A stretch of 64,000 nt of DNA from Paenibacillus durus ATCC 35681 (GCF_000993825.1 NZ_CP011114.1:434001-498000); one strand, 5' to 3'. Shown: positions 17,517 to 28,827, counted from the stretch's first letter. Numbers and translations are program-made. Notes: a model not told the origin generated them from the letters alone.

Positions 17517-20500
17517 ATGAGACACACTGAACTGCCCCCTAAACAGGGCCTTTACGATCCCCAGTTCGAGAAAGATGCCTGCGGTATGGGCTTTGTCGCC
17601 CACATCAAAGGCAAGCCCTCTCATGAGATTGTTAGCAACGCCTTAACCATGCTCGCCAATATGGAGCATCGCGGAGGCCAGGGAAGCGAGCCGAATTCCG
17701 GCGACGGCGCGGGCATTATGCTGCAAATTCCGCACCGGTTCTTCTCCGAAGAAGCGAAAGCGCTCGGCTTTGAACTGCCGGAAGCGGGCCGTTACGGTGT
17801 CGGCATGCTCTTTTTGTCTCATAATGAAGACATCCGTGCCGCGCATGAGCGCACTTTGAGTGAAATTATTGTCTCGGAAGGGCAGACGGTGCTCGGTTAT
17901 CGCGATGTGCCAACCAGCGACGGCATGCTGGGCAAGACGGCGAAGGCCGCCAAGCCATATGTTCGCCAAGTATTCATTGGCCGCTCCGTCGATATTCAGG
18001 ACGATCTTGCTTTTGAACGCAAACTGTACGTGATCCGCAGACGGGCTGAGCTGGCGATCCGCTATGGCGGATCGGAAGAAGGCGCTTCCTTCTACCTGCC
18101 GAGCTTGTCCTGCCGCAAAATTGTATATAAAGGAATGCTGACTACCGAGCAGGTCGGCCCGTTCTATCTCGATCTGCAGAACGAAGCGCTGGAATCGGCG
18201 ATCGCGCTTGTCCATTCCCGGTTCAGCACCAATACGTTCCCGAGCTGGGAGCGTGCCCACCCGTACCGCTTCATGATCCATAACGGCGAGATCAATACGC
18301 TGCGCGGCAACGTAAACTGGATGCATGCCCGCCAGTCGCTGTTCAAGAGCGAAGTGTTCGGCAGCGATCTGGAGAAGATCAAGCCGGTTATCAATCCGGA
18401 CGGGTCCGATACGGCGATGTTCGATAACACGTTTGAGTTCCTGTACCTGAACGGCCGTTCCCTGCCGCATGTGGCTATGATGATGGTTCCCGAGCCGTGG
18501 AGCAATCATGACAGCATGGACGAGAAGAAGAAAGCGTTCTATGAATACCACAGCACCCTCATGGAGCCGTGGGACGGCCCTGCCGCCATGGGCTTCACCG
18601 ACGGTGTGCAGATCGGCGCGATTCTTGACCGCAACGGGCTGCGGCCTTCGCGTTATTATGTAACCAAAGACGATTTAATTATTTTGTCCTCTGAAGCGGG
18701 CGTACTGGATATCCCGCCGGAGAACGTTCTATACAAAGACCGCTTGAGACCGGGCCGCATGCTGCTGGTCGACACTAAGGAAGGCCGCATTATTTCCGAC
18801 GAGGAAGTGAAGGCGGCAATTGCTTCCGAGCATCCGTACCGCGAATGGCTGGATGAGCATCTGATCGGCCTGAGCGAGCTTCCGGAAGCTCCCGAACTGC
18901 CTAATCCGAAGCATGACAACGTTCAGCAGCTTCAACAGGCATTCGGCTATACGTTCGAGGACCTGCGCAAGGTGCTGGAGCCGATGGCTTCCAGCGGCGC
19001 CGAAGCGGTAGGCTCCATGGGCTATGACGCTCCGCTTGCGGTGCTGTCCGACCGTCCGCAGCGGCTTTACAATTACTTTAAACAAATGTTCGCCCAGGTA
19101 ACCAACCCGCCGATTGACGCCATCCGCGAAGAACTGGTGACTTCGACGACAACAACGATCGGGCCGGAGCGTAACCTGCTGAATCCGGAACCGGAAAGCT
19201 GTAGACAGATTGCGCTGGAAACGCCGATTCTGTCCAATGAAGACTTCGCGAAGATTCGTCACGTTCGCCGCACAGGCTTCAAGTCGATGACCATTCCGAC
19301 ACTGTTCCCGGCCGAGTTGGGAGCGGAGGGGCTGCGGACCGCGCTTGACCGTCTGAACGAAGCGGCTGACCGCGTGATCGAGAAGGGCCACAATATTCTT
19401 ATTCTGTCCGACCGCGGAGTGGATCGTGAGAATGCAGCTATTCCGGCACTGCTTGCCGTATCAAGTCTGCATCACCATCTGATCCGCCAAGGCACCCGGA
19501 CGAAGGTTACGATTCTGCTGGAATCCGGCGAACCGCGCGAAGTGCATCATTACGCGCTTCTGCTTGGCTACGGCGTCAGCGCCGTGAATCCGTATCTGGC
19601 TTTCGAGAGCCTGGACGACATGATTTCCCAAGGCCTGCTGAGAGGCGTATCGCATGAGAAGGCCGTCAAGAACTATATCAAAGCCGCAACAAAGAGCGTG
19701 GTCAAGATCCTGTCCAAGATGGGCATCTCCACGATCCAGTCTTACCGCGGCGCCCAAATCTTTGAAGCAGTCGGCCTGAAGTCCGATTTCGTGGACCGCT
19801 ACTTCACCTGGACTCCTTCCCGCATCGGCGGCATCGGCCTGGAGGAAGTGGCGATGGAGACTCTTGCGCATCATAACCGCGCCTTCTCCGACAAGGACGG
19901 CAAAGACAAGGTGCTGGATTCCGGCGGCGAATATCAATGGCGCAGCGATGGGGAGGATCATCTGTTCAACCCGCAGACGATTCATCTGCTCCAGCATTCC
20001 GTCCGCAGCGGCGATTACAATATGTACAAGGAATATTCGGCGCTTGTTCAGGGCGAGAGCAAGAAGCATCAGACGCTCCGTTCCCTGCTTGAGTTCAAGC
20101 CGGTAGGCGAGCCTATTCCGCTGGAAGAAGTGGAACCGGTGGAATCGATCATGAAACGCTTCAAGACCGGCGCCATGTCCTTTGGCTCGATCAGTAAAGA
20201 AGCGCATGAGGCGCTGGCGATTGCGATGAACCGTATCGGCGGCAAGAGTAATACAGGCGAAGGCGGGGAGGACCCGGCGCGCTTTATTCCGGATGCCAAC
20301 GGGGATTCCCGCCGCAGCGCGATCAAGCAGGTCGCATCCGGCCGGTTCGGCGTAACCTCGAATTATCTGGTGAACGCCGATGAGATTCAGATCAAGATGG
20401 CTCAGGGCGCGAAGCCGGGCGAAGGCGGACAGCTTCCGGGACGCAAGGTATATCCTTGGGTTGCCGAGGTTCGCGGTTCCACGGCAGGCGTAGGTCTGAT

Positions 20501-22112
20501 CTCGCCGCCGCCTCATCATGACATTTATTCCATCGAGGATTTGGCGGAGCTGATCTATGACCTGAAGAATGCCAATCCGCGCGCGAATATCAACGTGAAG
20601 CTCGTATCCGAGGTTGGTGTCGGAACGATCGCCGCAGGTGTGGCGAAGGGCCGTGCCGACGTTATTCTGATCAGCGGATACGACGGGGGCACCGGCGCGT
20701 CGCCGATGAACTCCATCCGCCATGCCGGTCTTCCGTGGGAGCTGGGTCTTGCCGAAACGCATCAGACGCTAATGCTGAACAATCTGCGCGACCGGATCGT
20801 GCTGGAAGCCGACGGCAAAATGCTGAGCGGCCGCGATTTGGCGGTGGCTGCGCTGCTGGGCGCCGAAGAATTCGGCTTCGCTACAGCGCCGCTGGTGGCT
20901 GTGGGCTGTATCATGATGCGTGTCTGTCAAATGGACACTTGTCCGGTTGGCGTAGCAACACAGAATCCGGATCTTCGCAAGAACTTTGCCGGCGATCCGC
21001 AGCATGTCGTTAACTTCATGACATTCGTCGCGCAGGATTTGCGCGAAATTATGGCGAGCCTGGGCTTCCGCACCATTGAAGAAATGGTCGGACGCACCGA
21101 CTGTCTGGACGCCGTTCAGGCTTCGTATCATTGGAAGAAGAAAGGCGTCGATCTCAGCGGATTGCTGCACACGCCGCAGCTGCCTGAAGGCAGCACGCGT
21201 TTCAACAGCAAGAAGCAGAATCACGGGCTGGAAGAGACGCTGGATGTATCCAAGCTGCTTCCGCTTGCCGCAGCGACGATTGAAAATGGAACGGCTGTGG
21301 AAGCATCCCTGCCGATTACGAACGTCAACCGCGCCGTCGGCACGATTCTTGGCAGCGAAGTGACGCGCAAATACGGCGCCGCCGGATTGCCGGAGGATAC
21401 GATCCGCCTGCACTTCACGGGCTCTGCCGGCCAAAGTCTTGGAGCCTTCATGCCGAAGGGCATTACGATTACCGTTGAAGGGGATACGAATGACTACATC
21501 GGCAAAGGACTCTCCGGAGGGAAGCTGATCGTTAAGCCTTCTCCGAAAGCGACGTTTGCCGCCGAGGAGAACATCATTGTCGGCAACACGGGATTCTATG
21601 GAGCGACCAGCGGCGAAGCCTACATCAGCGGCATTGCCGGCGAACGCTTCGCGGTCCGCAACTCCGGCGCCAAGGTTGTCGTTGAAGGCGTGGGCGACCA
21701 CGGCTGCGAATACATGACCGGCGGGCGCGTCGTCGTCCTGGGCGGAACCGGGCGCAACTTCGCGGCGGGAATGTCGGGCGGCATCGCCTATGTATTCGAT
21801 CCGGACAATACGTTCGTCAACCGCTGCAACCTGGAAATGGTGCTGCTGGAGCGCGTTGAGGAACAGGAAGAGATCGCAGAGCTGCACAGCATGATCATCC
21901 GTCATACGGAGCTGACGAACAGTGCGCTCGGACAGCGTGTGCTGGATAGCTGGCAGGACAATCTGCCGAAATTCGCCCGCGTCATTCCGAAGGATTACAA
22001 ACGGATGATGGACCAAATCCGCAAGGTGGAAGAAACTGGTCTGACCGGTGAAGCTGCTATGATGGCTGCGTTCGAAGCGAATATGCGCGAACTGGCGCGG
22101 GTAGGCGGCTAA
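17517..22112 (+). CDS. gltB: Glutamate synthase large subunit
   Basis: 1531-aa alpha subunit of NADPH/ferredoxin glutamate synthase, which transfers the amide nitrogen of glutamine to 2-oxoglutarate. The N-terminal class II glutaminase has its nucleophile in [10 protein letters not shown] near residue 20. The central and FMN-binding synthase domains follow ([36 protein letters not shown]). The 3Fe-4S cysteines are in [15 protein letters not shown], and a C-terminal beta-helix GXGXG domain ends the protein. ATG 17517 follows GAAAGGTTGCG; an earlier in-frame ATG at 17484 lacks one. No gltD follows: a terminator and a lipoprotein gene come next. Confidence 0.95.
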   Translation: MRHTELPPKQGLYDPQFEKDACGMGFVAHIKGKPSHEIVSNALTMLANMEHRGGQGSEPNSGDGAGIMLQIPHRFFSEEAKALGFELPEAGRYGVGMLFLSHNEDIRAAHERTLSEIIVSEGQTVLGYRDVPTSDGMLGKTAKAAKPYVRQVFIGRSVDIQDDLAFERKLYVIRRRAELAIRYGGSEEGASFYLPSLSCRKIVYKGMLTTEQVGPFYLDLQNEALESAIALVHSRFSTNTFPSWERAHPYRFMIHNGEINTLRGNVNWMHARQSLFKSEVFGSDLEKIKPVINPDGSDTAMFDNTFEFLYLNGRSLPHVAMMMVPEPWSNHDSMDEKKKAFYEYHSTLMEPWDGPAAMGFTDGVQIGAILDRNGLRPSRYYVTKDDLIILSSEAGVLDIPPENVLYKDRLRPGRMLLVDTKEGRIISDEEVKAAIASEHPYREWLDEHLIGLSELPEAPELPNPKHDNVQQLQQAFGYTFEDLRKVLEPMASSGAEAVGSMGYDAPLAVLSDRPQRLYNYFKQMFAQVTNPPIDAIREELVTSTTTTIGPERNLLNPEPESCRQIALETPILSNEDFAKIRHVRRTGFKSMTIPTLFPAELGAEGLRTALDRLNEAADRVIEKGHNILILSDRGVDRENAAIPALLAVSSLHHHLIRQGTRTKVTILLESGEPREVHHYALLLGYGVSAVNPYLAFESLDDMISQGLLRGVSHEKAVKNYIKAATKSVVKILSKMGISTIQSYRGAQIFEAVGLKSDFVDRYFTWTPSRIGGIGLEEVAMETLAHHNRAFSDKDGKDKVLDSGGEYQWRSDGEDHLFNPQTIHLLQHSVRSGDYNMYKEYSALVQGESKKHQTLRSLLEFKPVGEPIPLEEVEPVESIMKRFKTGAMSFGSISKEAHEALAIAMNRIGGKSNTGEGGEDPARFIPDANGDSRRSAIKQVASGRFGVTSNYLVNADEIQIKMAQGAKPGEGGQLPGRKVYPWVAEVRGSTAGVGLISPPPHHDIYSIEDLAELIYDLKNANPRANINVKLVSEVGVGTIAAGVAKGRADVILISGYDGGTGASPMNSIRHAGLPWELGLAETHQTLMLNNLRDRIVLEADGKMLSGRDLAVAALLGAEEFGFATAPLVAVGCIMMRVCQMDTCPVGVATQNPDLRKNFAGDPQHVVNFMTFVAQDLREIMASLGFRTIEEMVGRTDCLDAVQASYHWKKKGVDLSGLLHTPQLPEGSTRFNSKKQNHGLEETLDVSKLLPLAAATIENGTAVEASLPITNVNRAVGTILGSEVTRKYGAAGLPEDTIRLHFTGSAGQSLGAFMPKGITITVEGDTNDYIGKGLSGGKLIVKPSPKATFAAEENIIVGNTGFYGATSGEAYISGIAGERFAVRNSGAKVVVEGVGDHGCEYMTGGRVVVLGGTGRNFAAGMSGGIAYVFDPDNTFVNRCNLEMVLLERVEEQEEIAELHSMIIRHTELTNSALGQRVLDSWQDNLPKFARVIPKDYKRMMDQIRKVEETGLTGEAAMMAAFEANMRELARVGG

Positions 22113-22140
22113 GTCACCGGACAACATAATATAAATACAC

Positions 22141-22183
22141 AGCGGCAGGCCGAAGCAAAGCTTCGAGTCTGCCGCTTTTTTTG
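22141..22183 (+). terminator. Terminator after gltB
   Basis: AGCGGCAG and CTGCCGCT arms enclose a hairpin (CGAAGC/GCTTCG) and are followed by a T7 tail. It shows that gltB is not followed by gltD in the same transcript. Confidence 0.8.
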
Positions 22184-22307
22184 AAATATAAGGATTTATC
22201 AGCTTAGCGCTTATCAATTTGTTTGACAGTCTTCAAATGGATTTTATGGCATAAAATATGGTAATATTGACTTAAATATTTCCATTTTAGATAAATAGGG
22301 GATGACT

Positions 22308-22886
22308 ATGCGACAATTCCAATGGATGTTAGGCACTATTTTTCTTGTACTTTCGCTAGTTACAGGTTGTAATCAATCGGCGTCCAATACTGGGCCCGAA
22401 AGCGCAGCTCCAGCAAAGGAAAGCAGCAATCCTTCGATTGAAGACAGGGCTACCACAGAAGTTAACGACGCTATTAAAGCGGCGGAGAATTACAAAAATG
22501 CCGAGTATGAAATTAACGCTTCTGAGGATATTTTGTCCGTTGAATCCGTGCATAAGCGAAATGAAACGATTAAACCTTATTTAACAGAACAGTTTTACGA
22601 AAAGGCATCTAATACTCGTTACACCCTCCTGCCTTTGAAGGTCGCTGACAAACAGAAGGTTTCTTTAAAGCTGGTAGACCTGCAATGTGATCTCAGAGAG
22701 AAGAAGGAGAATATTGTCGTTTTAAACTATAAGCTGAACCTTTTATTTCTGAATCAGGAAGGCAAGGAAACTAAACGTATTCCTATAGATGGAATCCTGA
22801 CTCTTTTTAATATTAATGGGCAATGGCTTGTACAGGGTGATACATTTGATGTGAACACATTTAAGGACTTTATTGTTGAAAAATAA
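22308..22886 (+). CDS. Hypothetical lipoprotein
   Basis: 192-aa protein of unknown function. It has a lipoprotein signal with LVTGC (Cys21), a Ser/Pro/Ala linker to about residue 45, then an alpha/beta region with no motif I recognise. ATG 22308 is chosen because AGGGG lies six bases before it; ATG 22302 would touch the ribosome site. Codon use is more AT-rich than its neighbours, which hints at recent acquisition or weak selection. It stands alone between two terminators. Confidence 0.7.
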   Translation: MRQFQWMLGTIFLVLSLVTGCNQSASNTGPESAAPAKESSNPSIEDRATTEVNDAIKAAENYKNAEYEINASEDILSVESVHKRNETIKPYLTEQFYEKASNTRYTLLPLKVADKQKVSLKLVDLQCDLREKKENIVVLNYKLNLLFLNQEGKETKRIPIDGILTLFNINGQWLVQGDTFDVNTFKDFIVEK

Positions 22887-22918
22887 GCCTCCTCTCCAAA
22901 TCGAAATTCACGATTTAG

Positions 22919-22954
22919 ACAGCTTCGGGGGAAATCCCTGCCGGGCTGTTTTTT
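22919..22954 (+). terminator. Terminator after the lipoprotein gene
   Basis: ACAGC/GCTGT outer arms with imperfect inner pairing and a T6 tail, 30 bp after the stop codon. Confidence 0.6.
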
Positions 22955-23075
22955 GTATGGAGTGCGCGGCGTTAGACATTTTTTTTATTTTTTTGCAGGT
23001 TTATTGTAGAAAGAGGCGTCTAACCTTTATATGGGCATACTTGCCGAAAGTTCGTAAGGAAAGGATGGGACAATA

Positions 23076-23999
23076 ATGACAGTAAATACGGCAGAGACGG
23101 AACCGGTTGCCAGGCTTATTGGTGTAACCAAGCGTATCGGTTTAAAAACGCTGGTCGGCGATTTGACGCTCGATATTCCGGCGGGGCAGGTCTTTGGCTT
23201 TCTCGGGCCGAACGGCGCGGGGAAGACGACAACCATTCGGATGATGGTTGGACTGATCTCGATTAGCCGGGGCGATATTGTGATCGGCGGCAGAAGCATC
23301 AAGACCAATTTTGAAGAAGCGGTTGCCCAGGTTGGGGCCATTGTTGAGAATCCGGAGATGTACAAGTTTCTAACCGGATACCAGAATCTGAAGCAGTATG
23401 CGCGAATGGTTAGCGGCGTGACCAAACAACGTATTCAGGAAGTTATCGAGCTTGTCGGGCTGAGCAGCCGTATCCACGACAAGGTGAAGAGCTATTCGCT
23501 CGGCATGCGCCAGCGTCTCGGAGTAGCTCAGGCGCTGCTTCATCGGCCGAAGCTGTTAATTCTTGACGAACCGACCAACGGGCTTGATCCTCAAGGAATC
23601 CGGGAGCTCCGGGATTACCTGCGGCGGTTATGCCGGGAGGAAGGGACGACCGTGTTCGTCTCCAGCCATTTGCTGTCCGAAATGGAGCTTATGTGCGACA
23701 GCGTCGCCATCATTCAGAACGGGAAGCTGATCGATGTCCGCCAGTTAAAGAGCGCGGAAGGCGCTCCGGCGCAGGGCAGGGAGTTTGTGTTCGACGTGGA
23801 TAATGTCCAGACCGCCCAGGCACTGATCGGCGGGACGGTGAAGGATGCTGCAATTGTCGTGCAGACGGTTCGAGAGGATATTCCGGATCTGAACGCGAAG
23901 CTTGTGAGCGGCGGAGTCAAGGTATACGGCATCAAAGAGGCTGTCGTCTCGCTGGAGGATCAATTCCTGGAAATGACGGGAGGTGAGGGCATTGAGTAA
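23076..23999 (+). CDS. ABC transporter ATP-binding protein (BcrA-like exporter type)
   Basis: 307-aa ATPase. Walker A GPNGAGKTT is near residue 45, the signature YSLGMRQRLGVAQ near 140 and Walker B LLILDEPTNGLDP near 160, followed by a C-terminal extension typical of bacitracin/lantibiotic-resistance ATPases. It powers the ABC-2-type permease encoded by the overlapping next gene. ATG 23076 follows AAGGAAAGGATGGG. Probable role is export of an antimicrobial peptide or lipid; no sensor kinase lies nearby to specify the substrate. Confidence 0.88.
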   Translation: MTVNTAETEPVARLIGVTKRIGLKTLVGDLTLDIPAGQVFGFLGPNGAGKTTTIRMMVGLISISRGDIVIGGRSIKTNFEEAVAQVGAIVENPEMYKFLTGYQNLKQYARMVSGVTKQRIQEVIELVGLSSRIHDKVKSYSLGMRQRLGVAQALLHRPKLLILDEPTNGLDPQGIRELRDYLRRLCREEGTTVFVSSHLLSEMELMCDSVAIIQNGKLIDVRQLKSAEGAPAQGREFVFDVDNVQTAQALIGGTVKDAAIVVQTVREDIPDLNAKLVSGGVKVYGIKEAVVSLEDQFLEMTGGEGIE

Positions 24000-24774
24000 G
24001 TTTAGTTCGCTTGTACATAATGAGAATATAAAAATATACAGCCGGGCCCGCACCTGGATCATGCTGCTTCTGCTGGCGGTTTTCAGTATCCTGATGCCTG
24101 TGCTCATGTATGCTAGCAGCTCGGTTGAGGGCCGGCCTGGAATGTGGGACGGCTTTCAGATTACGGTGAGCGTCATCTTTTATCTGAATACAATATTTAC
24201 TGTAGTTATCGCGTCGGACGCCGTGGCGGGGGAATTCTCCTGGGGAACGATTAAGCTGCTGCTGATCCGGCCCTGGAGCCGCTCGAAAATTCTGCTGTCG
24301 AAGTACATTTCCATGGTGCTGTTCAGCGTGCTTACGACTGTACTGTTGGTCGTTTGCGCTTACGCTGCCTCGCTGTTTTTGCTTCCATCAGGACGCGATG
24401 TCTTTTCCCGGAGCGGCTGGAGCCCGGAAGCGTACAGCGCGATGTTCGTCTTATGCCGGTATGCGGAGCTGTTCCTAACCGCTGCGCTTGCCTTTATGGT
24501 TTCAAGCGTATTCCGCGCGAGCGGGCTGGCGATCGGCCTGTCGTTGTTCATTATATTTGTTAAAAATATTTTTATCACCATCTTCAATCCTGACCGTTAC
24601 GAATGGGCGAATTATTTGCCGTTCAGCCATATGGATCTTAGCGGCTATCTGGTCTCGGGTACGGGACCGGGAGGGGCGACGCTGGGGTTCTCCATTGCGG
24701 TGCTTGCCGCCTATTATGCCGTGTTTCTGCTGCTGTCCTGGATTGTGTTCAGCCGAAGAGACGTTGCCGGTTGA
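23992..24774 (+). CDS. ABC-2-type membrane permease
   Basis: 260-aa permease with six predicted helices and an ABC2_membrane_2-like layout (VVIASDAVAGEFSWGTIKLLLIRPWSRSK after the second helix). TTG 23992 overlaps the ATPase stop by 8 bp and has GGGAGGTGA at good spacing, so the two are translationally coupled. GTG 23983 is an alternative start but overlaps the ribosome site. It works with the preceding ATPase as an exporter. Confidence 0.85.
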   Translation: MSKFSSLVHNENIKIYSRARTWIMLLLLAVFSILMPVLMYASSSVEGRPGMWDGFQITVSVIFYLNTIFTVVIASDAVAGEFSWGTIKLLLIRPWSRSKILLSKYISMVLFSVLTTVLLVVCAYAASLFLLPSGRDVFSRSGWSPEAYSAMFVLCRYAELFLTAALAFMVSSVFRASGLAIGLSLFIIFVKNIFITIFNPDRYEWANYLPFSHMDLSGYLVSGTGPGGATLGFSIAVLAAYYAVFLLLSWIVFSRRDVAG

Positions 24775-24819
24775 CCTGAAAATAAATAGGGAAACGGGCC
24801 CGCTTCCCTGGCTCATTTG

Positions 24820-24854
24820 AACCGTTCGCTCGTACAAAGAGCGGGCGGTTTTTA
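24820..24854 (+). terminator. Terminator after the ABC exporter genes
   Basis: AACCG..CGCTC and GAGCG..CGGTT arms, a seven-base loop and a T5 tail. Confidence 0.7.
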
Positions 24855-24929
24855 TATTTAAGCGAGGCGTAAAGCATCGGCTCAACTTCAATATCGGTTT
24901 ATTTTTCGGCGCAATCGCTATAACCGGCC

Positions 24930-26087
24930 TCAGTCCTGTTGGACATAAGATAAAGGATTAACGTCCTTATTCTGCTTGATCACCTGAAAGTGCAGATGGG
25001 GAGCGGTGCTCCGTCCGGTGCTGCCGACCTGTCCAATTCTTTGACCTTTGGCAACATTGTCACCGGTGGACACATCCAGGCTGCTGAGATGCATATATAA
25101 TGTCTGCAGTCCGTTCCCGTGGTCGATCACAATATAATTGCCCCGCGCTGCGGACTGCTCAGCGGCAGCGACTACGCCGCCCTGAGCGGCAACCACCGCA
25201 TCGCCTGTTTGAGCCGCGATGTCGATTCCGGCGTGAAAAGCGAAGCTTCCTTTGAAGGGATCGGTACGGTAGCCGAAGCTTGAAGAAATCGTCCGGGATA
25301 AGGTGGGCCACAGAAAAGCCTGCGCCTCTTCCCCCTGAAGCCGTGCGGTGTCCGCTTTTTGAGCTTTCAGCACCGTACCTGAAAGGCTGCGGACCATCTC
25401 TTCGAGCATGCCGCCAATTTCCGTAAGCTCATCCTTCGTCTCCCGGACGGCCGAAACCTCCCCAGGGCTGCTGTAAGAGGCGATATATTCTCCCCCTAGC
25501 TGTAAAGCCGGTGTATGCTCAATGGCGGTGTGAAAAGCTCCGATGCGGATGGTGATCGCTGAAGGGGACACGGATTTTGCCTGTGTCATGGGCAGAGGAA
25601 AGGTTACGTTGTTGGGCTGGAAAGCGGCAACAGGGACCTCTTTCGTTCGATCGGGAATTGGTATCGTTTCTCTCCCTGATTCTCCCGCAGCCGCTTCTTT
25701 GTCGGCAGAAGATCCTCCCTGGGCTTTGCGGACCACACCTTGCAATTCCCGCTGCAGCGAGTCTGCGCGTTTCAATTGCTCCTTGATCCCTTTCGTTTCT
25801 TCCACAAGACCTAATGCATCGCTTTGCACCGACTGCAGCGCTTTTTCCTTATCTGCGACCGCCTGTTCCAAGCGCACATTCTGCGAGGACAGCGCGGCGG
25901 CTTCCGCCTCAAGCTCCTGTATGGAGCGGGAGGCATGATAATGCATGGAGCTGATCAGACTCGACAGGGAGAGGACGGCTGCAGCCGGCAGGGCCACGGC
26001 CATCGTTTTGGAAAGCTGGATTTTTCTGGCCGGACGCCCGGCATCCTGGACGACGAGCAGGGTAATCTTGTCCGATTGGCTTTTCAT
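24930..26087 (-). CDS. M23-family (LytM-type) metallopeptidase, membrane-anchored
   Basis: 385-aa protein. An N-terminal membrane segment (about 25-47) is followed by a coiled-coil stretch (about 52-115), a linker, and a C-terminal Peptidase_M23 domain with HAGIDIAA, GNYIVIDHGNG and the HLHF zinc motif near residue 362. It probably cleaves peptidoglycan cross-bridges or activates such enzymes. ATG 26087 follows GGAAAGGAGACGCT. The coiled coil plus LytM pattern resembles EnvC/SpoIIQ-like regulators. Both the zinc-site histidines and aspartate are visible, so it is likely active. Confidence 0.85.
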   Translation of the reverse strand: MKSQSDKITLLVVQDAGRPARKIQLSKTMAVALPAAAVLSLSSLISSMHYHASRSIQELEAEAAALSSQNVRLEQAVADKEKALQSVQSDALGLVEETKGIKEQLKRADSLQRELQGVVRKAQGGSSADKEAAAGESGRETIPIPDRTKEVPVAAFQPNNVTFPLPMTQAKSVSPSAITIRIGAFHTAIEHTPALQLGGEYIASYSSPGEVSAVRETKDELTEIGGMLEEMVRSLSGTVLKAQKADTARLQGEEAQAFLWPTLSRTISSSFGYRTDPFKGSFAFHAGIDIAAQTGDAVVAAQGGVVAAAEQSAARGNYIVIDHGNGLQTLYMHLSSLDVSTGDNVAKGQRIGQVGSTGRSTAPHLHFQVIKQNKDVNPLSYVQQD

Positions 26088-26302
26088 AGCGTCTCCTTTC
26101 CGCATCCGGACCGTAAGCTAACGTCTGAACGCTTATCTTGTTGCTCTCTTTTGCCTATTACTCTATGTATTCGTGTCTGGGCGGGATCATGACATGCTTG
26201 TTGATTGAATAAACCGGGAGAGTTCGGTAAAGCTTGTACTTATGAAGCTTATACGGCCCTGCCTGGAAACGGCGGACGATAGCAAAGGAGACTAAAGACA
26301 GC

Positions 26303-27733
26303 ATGAAAATATTCGCAGTGGCGTTATGCTTATTTATTATTCAAATCATGGTGATTCTGGTTCTGGAGTATCGTCGTCCCCAAAGAGCTGTCGCCTGGTT
26401 GTTTCTGCTGTTTTGCTGCCCGCCGCTTGGTCTGCTGAGCTATTACATCTTGGGCAGGGATTACAGAAAGAGCCGTAAGCTTAAAGCTCAACCGGCGGCG
26501 ACTCGGCGGGTGCTTCATGATTATGCTGCTGAGCGGAGTCGGCTTATTACCCGCACGGAGGATACCGGGAATCCGGAATTAACCGGCCGTAAGGATCTGC
26601 TGCACCTATTGGACGGGCTGTCGGAAAGTCCGGTCACGGGCAGAAATGCCAGCCGGATTCTGGCTAGTGCAGGCGAAGCCTATGAATCCATGTTGGAAGC
26701 GATGGAATCGGCGTCAGAGCATATTCATCTGGAGGTTTATATTTTTCGCGATGATGCCTCCGGAGAGAGATTTCAGGATGTCATGATCCGCAAAGCCCGG
26801 CAGGGTGTAAAAGTCCGCTTGCTGTGCGATGGGCTCGGCAGCCGCAAGCTAAGCCGAAGTTTTCTGCGCTCTCTGACGAGCGCCGGGGTCGAGATGCACT
26901 TTTTCCTGCCGCCGCTTGCCTCCCTGTTCGGTGGGAGGTTCAACTACCGCAATCATCGTAAAATTCTGATTGTGGACGGTCTCGTCGGCTTTACCGGCGG
27001 AATCAACATCGGTGACGAGTATTTGGGCAAGGATCCGAAAATGGGATTTTGGCGCGATACCCATCTGCGCCTGGAGGGTGACGCCGTCTATTTCATGCAG
27101 CATGTTTTTCTGAAGGACTGGCAGCTGGTTTCCGGAGAACGTCTGAGCCATCCGCGCATGTTTCCTGTTCATGGCTGCGGGGGCAAGGAGGGAGTACAGA
27201 TTATAGGGAGCGGCCCGGACGGCGATATCGACGCCAATGAGGCGATGATTTTTGCTGCGATTTGCGCGGCGGAGCACCGGATTTGGATCGCGTCACCTTA
27301 TTTTATCCCGGACCCGGCGATTCTGAGAGCGCTCAAAAACGCGGTGCTGCGCGGAGCCGATGTACGGATTATTATCCCGTCAAAGCCGGACAACGCACTC
27401 GTATATAACGCCTCGTTGTCCTATTTGGACAATTTGCTGGATACCGGCGTGAAATTTTACCGCTACCGGAAAGGCTTTATGCATGCCAAAGTGTGGATTG
27501 CCGACGGTCTGCTGGCTTCCGTAGGCAGCGTGAATATGGATATGCGCAGCTTCTATTCCGATTTCGAGCTGTCGGCGATGCTGCTTCAGCCGCAGCGTAT
27601 CGAAGAGCTAGCTGACCAGTTCCGGCGCGATCTGAAGGACAGCGATGCGATCGACCCGGAGATCTTCCGCAGCAGGGGAAAGCTTGCGCGCGCAAAAGAA
27701 GAGATTTGCAGCCTGCTTTCGCCGCTTCTGTGA
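26303..27733 (+). CDS. cls: Cardiolipin synthase
   Basis: 476-aa phospholipase-D-type enzyme that condenses two phosphatidylglycerols into cardiolipin. Two N-terminal membrane helices (about 5-25 and 30-50) are followed by two HKD motifs, HRKILIVDG near residue 218 and HAKVWIADG near 394, each with downstream GS/GG residues. Length matches Bacillus ClsA. ATG 26303 follows AAAGGAGACTAAAGACAGC at slightly long spacing. It is monocistronic. Confidence 0.92.
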   Translation: MKIFAVALCLFIIQIMVILVLEYRRPQRAVAWLFLLFCCPPLGLLSYYILGRDYRKSRKLKAQPAATRRVLHDYAAERSRLITRTEDTGNPELTGRKDLLHLLDGLSESPVTGRNASRILASAGEAYESMLEAMESASEHIHLEVYIFRDDASGERFQDVMIRKARQGVKVRLLCDGLGSRKLSRSFLRSLTSAGVEMHFFLPPLASLFGGRFNYRNHRKILIVDGLVGFTGGINIGDEYLGKDPKMGFWRDTHLRLEGDAVYFMQHVFLKDWQLVSGERLSHPRMFPVHGCGGKEGVQIIGSGPDGDIDANEAMIFAAICAAEHRIWIASPYFIPDPAILRALKNAVLRGADVRIIIPSKPDNALVYNASLSYLDNLLDTGVKFYRYRKGFMHAKVWIADGLLASVGSVNMDMRSFYSDFELSAMLLQPQRIEELADQFRRDLKDSDAIDPEIFRSRGKLARAKEEICSLLSPLL

Positions 27734-27824
27734 GAGAAAAACTGATCATTCATTATCGTGTATAACAATATGATATAATATAAGAACTTTAGATAAAAAT
27801 TTCGATAAGGATAGGGGGAGTTTA

Positions 27825-28733
27825 ATGGGTACGAGTCCACAAGCATTAGTTAAAGAAGAACCTAATAAACCCCGGAAGACCGGGACGATCAAGACTGCCA
27901 AACTGGCGCAGCGGGCCGTAATGATGGTAATCGGGGCAAGCATGATGGCCGTGGCGCTGGAGATTTTCCTCGTTCCAAACCAGATGGTGGATGGCGGCAT
28001 TACAGGCATATCCATTATGCTGTCGCATATTTTTCACATTCCCCTTGGCATTTTACTGACACTTCTTAATCTTCCTTTTCTGATTGTCGGCTACAAGCAG
28101 ATCGGCAAGACGTTCGCATTGTCCACGCTGTTTGCGGTCGTCGTAATGTCGATCGGCACCCAGATGCTGCATCCTGTGCAGCCGATTACCGTGGAGCCCC
28201 TGCTGGCGGCGGTGTTTGGCGGTGTTATCCTCGGGGTCGGCGTCGGACTCGTGGTACGTTACGGCGGATCGCTGGACGGTACAGAAATCGTGGCGATTCT
28301 GGTCGCGAAAAGACTGCCTTTTTCGGTAGGCGAGGTCGTCATGTTCTTCAATCTGTTCATCTTAACGGGAGCGGGCTTTGTCTTCGGTTGGAATAACGCT
28401 ATGTTCTCATTGATTGCTTACTACATCGCCTTTAAAATGATCGACGTTACCCTCGAAGGTCTGGACCAGTCGAAATCGGTCTGGATCATCAGCGACAAGT
28501 ACCGCGATATCGGCGAAGCGCTGACGGAGCGCCTTGGCCGGGGTGTGACTTATCTGGAAGGGGAAGGCGGCTTCTCGGGCGATAACAAGAAGGTGATCTT
28601 CGTTGTCATTACCCGGCTAGAAGAAGCCAAGATGAAGGCAATCGTCGAAGACTGGGATTCCGATGCTTTTGTCGCAGTCGGCAATATCCACGATGTCAAA
28701 GGCGGGCGCTTTAAAAAGAAATCGATTCACTAA
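27825..28733 (+). CDS. YitT family membrane protein (DUF161/DUF2179)
   Basis: 302-aa protein of the YitT family. A short N-terminal tail leads into five to six helices (about 25-205), then a C-terminal DUF2179 cytosolic domain (about 215-290, IISDKYRDIGEALTERLGRG). ATG 27825 follows ATAGGGGGAG. The family is common in Firmicutes and has no settled biochemical role. A good terminator follows. Confidence 0.88.
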   Translation: MGTSPQALVKEEPNKPRKTGTIKTAKLAQRAVMMVIGASMMAVALEIFLVPNQMVDGGITGISIMLSHIFHIPLGILLTLLNLPFLIVGYKQIGKTFALSTLFAVVVMSIGTQMLHPVQPITVEPLLAAVFGGVILGVGVGLVVRYGGSLDGTEIVAILVAKRLPFSVGEVVMFFNLFILTGAGFVFGWNNAMFSLIAYYIAFKMIDVTLEGLDQSKSVWIISDKYRDIGEALTERLGRGVTYLEGEGGFSGDNKKVIFVVITRLEEAKMKAIVEDWDSDAFVAVGNIHDVKGGRFKKKSIH

Positions 28734-28765
28734 GCTTTGCATATCGGCGGCTTGCCACATACCCA

Positions 28766-28804
28766 AAACCTCCGCTTCGCAGCCTGCGAAAGGCGGAGGT
28801 TTGT
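28766..28804. terminator. Bidirectional terminator between the YitT gene and the NHEJ operon
   Basis: A long near-perfect inverted repeat (AAACCTCCGCTTCGC against its complement with one bulge) and T-rich ends lie between convergent genes. Confidence 0.8.
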
Positions 28805-28827
28805 TGTTTACGGAGCGCCAGACACGC

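Noticed and set aside
20769..22217. Long minus-strand frame opposite the 3' part of gltB
   Set aside because: Covered by conserved gltB domains; no start signal or family match.
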